Of a stretch of DNA of 64,000 bases, positions 61,101-64,000 are shown in pieces. The stretch spans positions 49,695,998 to 49,759,997 of the forward strand of contig OX104129.1 of NCBI GenBank assembly GCA_944470555.2, in the 5' to 3' direction. The notes beneath the pieces are model-generated. The model was given only the letters and a program-made list of their open reading frames with translations, did no database searches and was not told where the DNA came from. Each line of letters starts with the position of its first letter. Position 1 is the stretch's first letter. This DNA comes from Heterobilharzia americana. Lineage: Eukaryota > Platyhelminthes > Trematoda > Strigeidida > Schistosomatidae. Made by a program: the position numbers and the translations under genes.

Positions 61101-61451
61101 TGTAAGACAGCTGTGAAGATAATTATTTTCCAATGTCATATAAAGTTATGCATTTGAAATTCAGCAGTTTGCTTTTTGGTTTTAGTAACATTTCCTGTCA
61201 TATATTGATGTCTCCTTCTTCTTGCATTAACATGGTTCTCTTGTCTATTTTCAGCTTTATATTATTTGATGCGACATTTATACGTGAAACGGCGGAAAAC
61301 AATTGGTCCTCGACCAATTAAAGGAGCTGATCAATTGGGATATTTCTCTTTCATTCCTTACTTGTATTCCGTAGTTCGTGGTTCAAATAAGAAGAGTGTT
61401 CACACAGAGAGGAAATATATTAAAGGTCGTAAAGTACCGAAACTAGCCTAA
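40045..61451 (+). CDS. HACD3: Very-long-chain (3R)-3-hydroxyacyl-CoA dehydratase 3 (CS/p23 + PTPLA domains), nine exons
   Basis: Complete gene: nine exons join in phase to 423 codons plus stop. Residues about 8-100 form a CS/p23-like domain ([19 protein letters not shown], then [16 protein letters not shown]). Residues about 160-370 form the multi-pass PTPLA dehydratase domain. Catalytic Tyr307 and Glu314 lie in [10 protein letters not shown], with the spacing known for yeast Phs1. The enzyme performs the third step of the ER fatty-acid elongation cycle, dehydrating 3-hydroxyacyl-CoA to trans-2-enoyl-CoA. The N-terminal CS domain separates HACD3/4 from HACD1/2. The C-terminal tail (about 50 residues after RHLYVKRRK) is longer than I recall for vertebrate HACD3. 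Introns from 5' to 3' are 36, 4816, 5106, 606, 2171, 2718, 1654 and 3028 nt. Intron 2 contains a Gypsy element. Confidence 0.94.
40174..40290 (+). CDS. HACD3: HACD3 exon 2
   Basis: 39 codons, acceptor atacttag, donor [25 protein letters not shown], then [16 protein letters not shown], the central strands of the CS domain. The preceding intron is only 36 nt. Confidence 0.92.
40437..40780 (+). repeat. 5' LTR of the Gypsy element
   Basis: Starts tgtagcgtcacacacttcccc-like and ends caaatcctaaa, just before the primer-binding site. Near-identical to 43830-44173. Confidence 0.9.
40910..41710 (+). pseudogene. gag: Gypsy gag with one in-frame TGA
   Basis: The frame 40910-41512 encodes the gag capsid-like region, containing [19 protein letters not shown] and [12 protein letters not shown]. 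After a TGA at 41510-41512 the same frame continues to a zinc knuckle, [18 protein letters not shown] (about 41618-41670), and then stops. One stop therefore separates the capsid and knuckle parts. Confidence 0.8.
41716..42051 (+). CDS. Gypsy aspartic protease region
   Basis: [17 protein letters not shown] carries the retropepsin DTGA active site, and [20 protein letters not shown] the second conserved block. It lies in a different frame from gag. The first methionine is not necessarily the start, since the protein is normally part of a polyprotein. Confidence 0.82.
   Translation: MFMATVAGGNSRLLYVTDIKTKVRYLVDTGAEVSVLPAPTKERHHDPSFNLQAANGKAIATFGRRYAYLNLGLPKPIHWIFLLADVSMPIIGIDLLNHYDLLVDARRRRLI
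42149..42990 (+). pseudogene. pol: Gypsy reverse transcriptase, broken
   Basis: [20 protein letters not shown], then [33 protein letters not shown] and the catalytic YIDD box (42692-42703). The frame is lost near 42775-42785 by a small indel. The thumb region continues in another frame to FIPSLQKTS at about 42990, where the coding sequence jumps to integrase. Confidence 0.88.
42991..43335 (+). pseudogene. Gypsy integrase C-terminal remnant
   Basis: [20 protein letters not shown], then [13 protein letters not shown], the conserved C-terminal integrase block. The zinc-binding and DDE core domains are absent. The junction with RT lies at about 42985-42995. Confidence 0.82.
43830..44173 (+). repeat. 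3' LTR of the Gypsy element
   Basis: Follows a purine-rich tract and tgatc. Near-identical to the 5' LTR. A few bases before tgtagcg (tgatc) may belong to the true LTR edge. Confidence 0.9.
44174..45106. other. HACD3 intron 2, distal part
   Basis: No repeat or coding motif recognised between the 3' LTR and exon 3. Confidence 0.5.
45107..45313 (+). CDS. HACD3: HACD3 exon 3
   Basis: 69 codons, acceptor tcctctag, donor [32 protein letters not shown] ends the CS domain, and [15 protein letters not shown] starts the linker. The methionine at 45131 is internal, not the start. Confidence 0.88.
45314..48540. other. HACD3 intron 3, proximal part
   Basis: AT-rich. A LINE 3'-end fragment is likely at about 46255-46400 (plus; ggtgtagactacctggttta and gtcctcgagatgattc, as at 51.78 kb). 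Nothing else recognised. Confidence 0.5.
46255..46400 (+). mobile_element. LINE 3' end fragment
   Basis: actacctggtttaagtcctc and gagatgattcgaatcaa parallel ctacctggttagggtcctcg and agacgatagggatcaa at 51.78 kb, within the conserved 'GWGPRD...QWLE' codons of the LINE family. Confidence 0.5.
48560..49560 (-). pseudogene. Penelope-like element remnant with GIY-YIG endonuclease
   Basis: Minus strand: [20 protein letters not shown] at about 48830-48890 is a GIY-YIG endonuclease core (paired aromatic/G positions and the 'GrT.R' turn). It is followed by decayed text ending [10 protein letters not shown] at about 48573-48600, the usual PLE C-terminus. Upstream (to about 49560) minus-strand sequence has weak RT-thumb-like segments. 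Stops interrupt all parts. It lies antisense within HACD3 intron 3 and is a different family from the copies at 8.5 and 62.5 kb. Confidence 0.65.
49997..50150. repeat. Hairpin (foldback) repeat element
   Basis: 49-bp arms (50000-50048 and 50096-50144) are inverted copies with about two mismatches. They begin ggttgtattgtgttctctga. The 47-bp loop holds ctagacgacatcatcagcac. Related copies are at 52675-52800, and as a 41-bp end piece at 14126-14166. Confidence 0.8.
50420..50483 (+). CDS. HACD3: HACD3 exon 4
   Basis: 64 nt, acceptor tttctttag, donor AAACT|GTAAGT. It encodes the acidic linker [19 protein letters not shown] before the first membrane segment. Confidence 0.82.
51090..51331 (+). CDS. 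HACD3: HACD3 exon 5
   Basis: Acceptor tctcttcaag, donor [32 protein letters not shown] and [18 protein letters not shown] are the first PTPLA membrane segments and the conserved 'Q.la.lE..HaalG.v.S' block. Confidence 0.93.
51735..52090 (+). mobile_element. LINE 3' end fragment
   Basis: Decayed codons for '[14 protein letters not shown]', then ggttagggtcctcgagacga ('GPRDD') and a tail similar to that at 19.8-20.06 and 60.5-60.7 kb. Located in HACD3 intron 5. Confidence 0.6.
52675..52800 (+). repeat. Hairpin-family element, partial
   Basis: cggttgtattgtgttctctg, then taatcgtgaagctttcat and ctagacgacatcatcagcac, as in the element at 50.0 kb. The second arm is truncated: after actaacttcatacaacc it continues with the shared flank cacctgagctacaaatattc. 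Confidence 0.7.
53130..53400 (-). repeat. tRNA-derived SINE, minus strand
   Basis: On the minus strand it reads gcccagtagcctagtgggta followed by acccc, then gtgatgggttcaagtctcag. An A-box-like and a B-box-like pol III promoter are correctly spaced. It cannot form a proper tRNA cloverleaf with intact acceptor ends, so a SINE is preferred to a tRNA gene. Confidence 0.6.
53503..53615 (+). CDS. HACD3: HACD3 exon 6
   Basis: Acceptor catttatag, donor [25 protein letters not shown], then [14 protein letters not shown], the 'll..WsitEiiRY' block of the dehydratase family. Confidence 0.93.
56334..56440 (+). CDS. HACD3: HACD3 exon 7 (catalytic Tyr and Glu)
   Basis: Acceptor tcttccag, donor GTGAAG|GTGAGT. 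It encodes [20 protein letters not shown], then [13 protein letters not shown]. Tyr307 and Glu314 are the predicted catalytic pair. Confidence 0.95.
56795..56930 (+). repeat. tRNA-like SINE, plus strand
   Basis: tgtggctcataggtttaggc (A-box-like), then gagtcacgagttcgaaccca (B-box-like). The core gtttaggcagttgatttc is related to the fragments at 1.4 and 3.6 kb. In HACD3 intron 7. Confidence 0.58.
57390..57930 (+). mobile_element. LINE 3' fragment
   Basis: The plus-strand frame reads [20 protein letters not shown], then [13 protein letters not shown] and [16 protein letters not shown], the conserved 3' coding end of the same LINE family as at 60.2 kb. In HACD3 intron 7. Confidence 0.75.
58095..58226 (+). 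CDS. HACD3: HACD3 exon 8
   Basis: Acceptor tttctcag, donor [28 protein letters not shown], then [15 protein letters not shown], the last membrane segment. The pattern matches the family's '...p.l..tg.fs..LPn......y...l'. Confidence 0.93.
59470..60718 (+). mobile_element. LINE copy with endonuclease start joined to RT end
   Basis: At 59530-59760 the sequence matches the start of the endonuclease domain ('[12 protein letters not shown]' and '...[18 protein letters not shown]' in broken frames). At about 59800 it jumps directly to the C-terminal RT part: [42 protein letters not shown] (frame 59867-60196) and [20 protein letters not shown] (60183-60518). The bulk of endonuclease and the RT palm are deleted. 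It ends in a (gat)n tail at 60703-60718. In HACD3 intron 8. Confidence 0.82.
60895..61015 (-). mobile_element. Short LINE 3' fragment, minus strand
   Basis: ccatcgattctcgaggaccc and taggcaggtag are the reverse complement of the 'GPRD...W' codon region seen at 51.78 kb. Confidence 0.45.
61255..61451 (+). CDS. HACD3: HACD3 exon 9 (C-terminus)
   Basis: Acceptor ctattttcag. [20 protein letters not shown] starts a basic cytosolic tail ending in [12 protein letters not shown] and TAA. There is no obvious canonical AATAAA immediately downstream. Confidence 0.9.
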
Positions 61452-62460
61452 TTTTTATAATCTCCCTAGTCGATGGATGCTTGATAAAGCAAATGAATAA
61501 GGCAATACACTTTTTTTATCAGAGATAATGCTTTTGTTTTCAGCGGTGATAAAACCTTACCATCCGAGAGAAAAGTCATAAAGGAATAAGTGGAGTGGCA
61601 CAACTTCTAAGTGTTAACTATTGGGCATTATATATTTGAGAGCGCTAGGTTTTGAATGAAGTCACTTACTATCTGACGAAGATTTATGGTTTTCTTAGAA
61701 TTGAAAGAAATCGACTATAATATTGAAATGTCCAGACGATAAGGGGCTCTGCGATATAGACAGGTTGTGTTCTGAAGGTTCGCTGTCAGTCCTTATGTTT
61801 GTAGTGCTTGTGGGTGCTATTTTGAGTGTATGGTCGGCTTTCTTCAAGGTTATGGGCATACGTTATTTTACTCATATTTAGCTTGAATGGCTTCCCATTC
61901 AAAACCTCCAAATATGTAACCCCATCATAATGTTTAAACTGGAATTACTACGTTAGATGTCGTCAAACGCTTTCGCAAACTGATATACATACTGTAATAA
62001 ATTATAACATAAATAATGTGATATTCCGCGAAGTAACTTAGTGAATTAATTGTTAACGTTTAGATTCGTGACATTTGAAAAACTATATCCCGTGAGAGAA
62101 TTTAAGTAATGGATAATAGTAATAACAGTAGAAGTAATTATAATTATAATATTAGTTAAAATGTGAGTGGTAACTCTTATAATGTGCAGTAAAATTGTCA
62201 AGATCTTGATACGAAACCTTAAATTCCTGAATGCTTTCACAAACAATCGTGTTGGTTCGAAGCTTTGAGAGGAGGCACGTGGTGCAACGTGTAAATATCA
62301 GATTGATGAGAGAGGCGAAAATAAGGAGAGACCTTAAAAGCCACTCTGGCAACTGTTGAAATAACCAATTGGGTTTCGGTATTTTGTCTGAGAAGCTAAT
62401 TTTGCACAGAATAACGAAACGTAACTGGTTATTTCAGAAGTTGGTAGGGCGGTTTTTAGA
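61452..62460. other. Downstream of HACD3, no gene seen
   Basis: 3' flank of HACD3 with AT-rich sequence. Only short frames. No canonical polyadenylation hexamer was identified with confidence. Confidence 0.45.
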
Positions 62461-63000
62461 GTCACTTTGCAAAAATCAGTAGGAAATGACATTCTTAAGA
62501 GAAAAAGGGGAACTTTGTAGGCTAAAAGATCCAGTAGAGCCAGTTAAGAAGAATAATCTAATCTACCAAATACCGTGTAGTGATTGTGAAGTCAAGTATG
62601 TAGATCAAAGTGACCGATCAGGGTCTATTAGAATAGCAGAGCACAAAAATTTAGCGAAACAATGGTAGACCCTAGTAGGATAAGTAATTTAGGAGAAAAC
62701 TCGGCTATCGCTCTGCTTACACCGACCCATAATCATACTATAGAGTGACCATTATAAAATCCACTGTAGCTAGGTGGTAGGAGAGGACTGATCACATAAT
62801 CTTTGTTTATTGACTCAACACCTAACACATGTAACAGGAATGATTCATCACATATTACAGATGTCTGGAAAAATTTTGTGCCATCAAGACAAACGAATGA
62901 AAAACCATAGGACTAAATTAAAAAAGTTTGAAAGTCTTATGATTACTTTGGTATAAATATGATCAATAGACACTCTAAACGTCATCCAGTAAATAATACC
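62461..63000 (+). pseudogene. Penelope-like element 3' part with GIY-YIG fragment
   Basis: The frame 62486-62668 contains KKNNLIYQIPCSDCEVKYVD, then QSDRSGSIRIAEHKNL, a GIY-YIG endonuclease core in which the usual YiG is YVD. Downstream DNA matches the right arm of the palindrome at 8.7-9.1 kb (taggtggtaggagaggactg, cacctaacacatgta, gtcatccagtaaataatacc). The segment that would carry the hammerhead is missing here. Confidence 0.72.
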
Positions 63001-63002
63001 CT

Positions 63003-64000
63003 ATCATCATCATTATCAACATAGGACCAGGCATTACTGCGTAACGGTCTGAGTTGCCACACCTCACGTCAGTTCATCAAGTAGAAAGGTAGTGAGGTGA
63101 AGGATGAAGATAAGTGAATGCAGTCAAAAGAAATATAAAGTAGGAGAAGAAAGGAAAGAGGAGTGACAAAATGGTGAGATTCGGTATAGCGTTGTTAAGA
63201 TGAGGATAATGTGTGTATACATCTGCGCCACTGACTTCGGTTCTGAGCCATATCACCTAGGGTCTCCAACCACTGGTTCCTCTTGTCCCGCGACCCCAAC
63301 CACCTAGTCTGCATCGTCCTACATGGCTTAAACCAACAGTCAGAGACTTCATACATTGGTGCCATGTTTTAGTCTGGCCACCTCGGGCCTTTTTCCAGCC
63401 TGACCCACCTCAGCCAACATTGTGTGACGAGGCAATCGGTGACTAGGCATACGTAGTACGTGTCCCAACCATCTCAGTCGATGAAGGTTCACAACCTCGT
63501 CGACTGACTTACCTCTTCTCCCTAAAACTCTACACCTAACTTCTGCATTACTCACATGGTGACACCACGGAATACGTCCTATACTACGAAGGCAACGGTG
63601 GTCAAACACCTGAACCCTTTTCATGTCTTCCACTTTCAATGGCCATGTTTCACAGCCATACAGTAGAACAGAGCGGACTGCTGTGCAGTACACGCGACCC
63701 TTAATAGACAAACGAATATCACGGCGGCGCCATAGGTGGCGCAAATTGGCAAAAGCCAATCGAGCCTTTTGTATCCGTGCAGAAATCTCATCGGCAACTA
63801 ACCCACCGGGTTGATCCTACTTCCCAGGTAAGTGAAGTGGTCAACACACTCAACCACTTCACTCTCTATTGTTAACCGCGGTACCGCTGAAGACCAGTCC
63901 TGGAGCAAAAATTTGCATTTGGGTGGTGAAAATCGCATCCCAAACATTCTCAAATTCCCACTCAAAGTGTTCAGAAGACTCTGCATCTTGTCAGCGTCTT
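63003..64000 (-). mobile_element. LINE copy, minus strand, running off the right edge
   Basis: The 3' end is at 63003 (reverse of a gat-repeat tail). The minus-strand frame 63349-63759 reads [38 protein letters not shown] and VVNLHRLRWLGHVLRMPSHR. The frame 63798-63986 reads MRFSPPKCKFLLQDWS and DHFTYLGSRINPVG. The best-preserved C-terminal RT region in the window. The N-terminal part lies beyond base 64000. Confidence 0.85.

Overview
This looks like nuclear DNA of a schistosome or close trematode relative. It is AT-rich and intron-rich. Two multi-exon genes show very short 5' introns (36-42 nt) and multi-kilobase 3' introns, a pattern described for Schistosoma. The repeats are also schistosome-like: RTE-type and CR1-type LINEs, Ty3/Gypsy elements, Penelope-like elements (PLEs) with GIY-YIG endonuclease and hammerhead-ribozyme sequence, and tRNA-like SINEs. 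No bacterial-style operons, CRISPR arrays or rRNA genes are visible.

Left third (about 4.4-18.3 kb, minus strand): nine exons of an MTMR3/MTMR4-class myotubularin phosphoinositide 3-phosphatase, from the PH-GRAM domain through the HCTDGWDRT active site to the end of the catalytic domain. The first exon and the C-terminus, where MTMR3/4 proteins carry a FYVE finger, were not found. Large introns hold a LINE, an RTE element and two PLE-derived inverted repeats. One of these is a 488-bp-arm palindrome carrying a degenerate hammerhead in each arm.

Middle (about 18.4-37 kb): a repeat graveyard. It holds several LINE copies in both orientations, a degenerate Gypsy gag with its 5' LTR, a CR1-like RT remnant, and a solo LTR of the Gypsy family that is intact at 40 kb.

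Right part: an intronless SENP8/NEDP1 deneddylase (37.57-38.22 kb, plus), a small candidate minus-strand gene with a possible 30-nt intron (39.28-39.60 kb), and a complete nine-exon HACD3 gene (CS/p23 domain plus PTPLA dehydratase, 40.05-61.45 kb, plus). Intron 2 of HACD3 contains a young, internally deleted Gypsy element with nearly identical LTRs. Later introns hold PLE, hairpin-repeat, SINE and LINE fragments. Further PLE and LINE remnants fill the right edge.

The three recognised genes are unrelated housekeeping functions: phosphoinositide turnover and membrane traffic, NEDD8 processing, and very-long-chain fatty-acid elongation. Nothing suggests they are co-regulated. All coordinates, splice sites and translations were read by eye. 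Similarities to families are from recall of conserved motifs, not from database searches.
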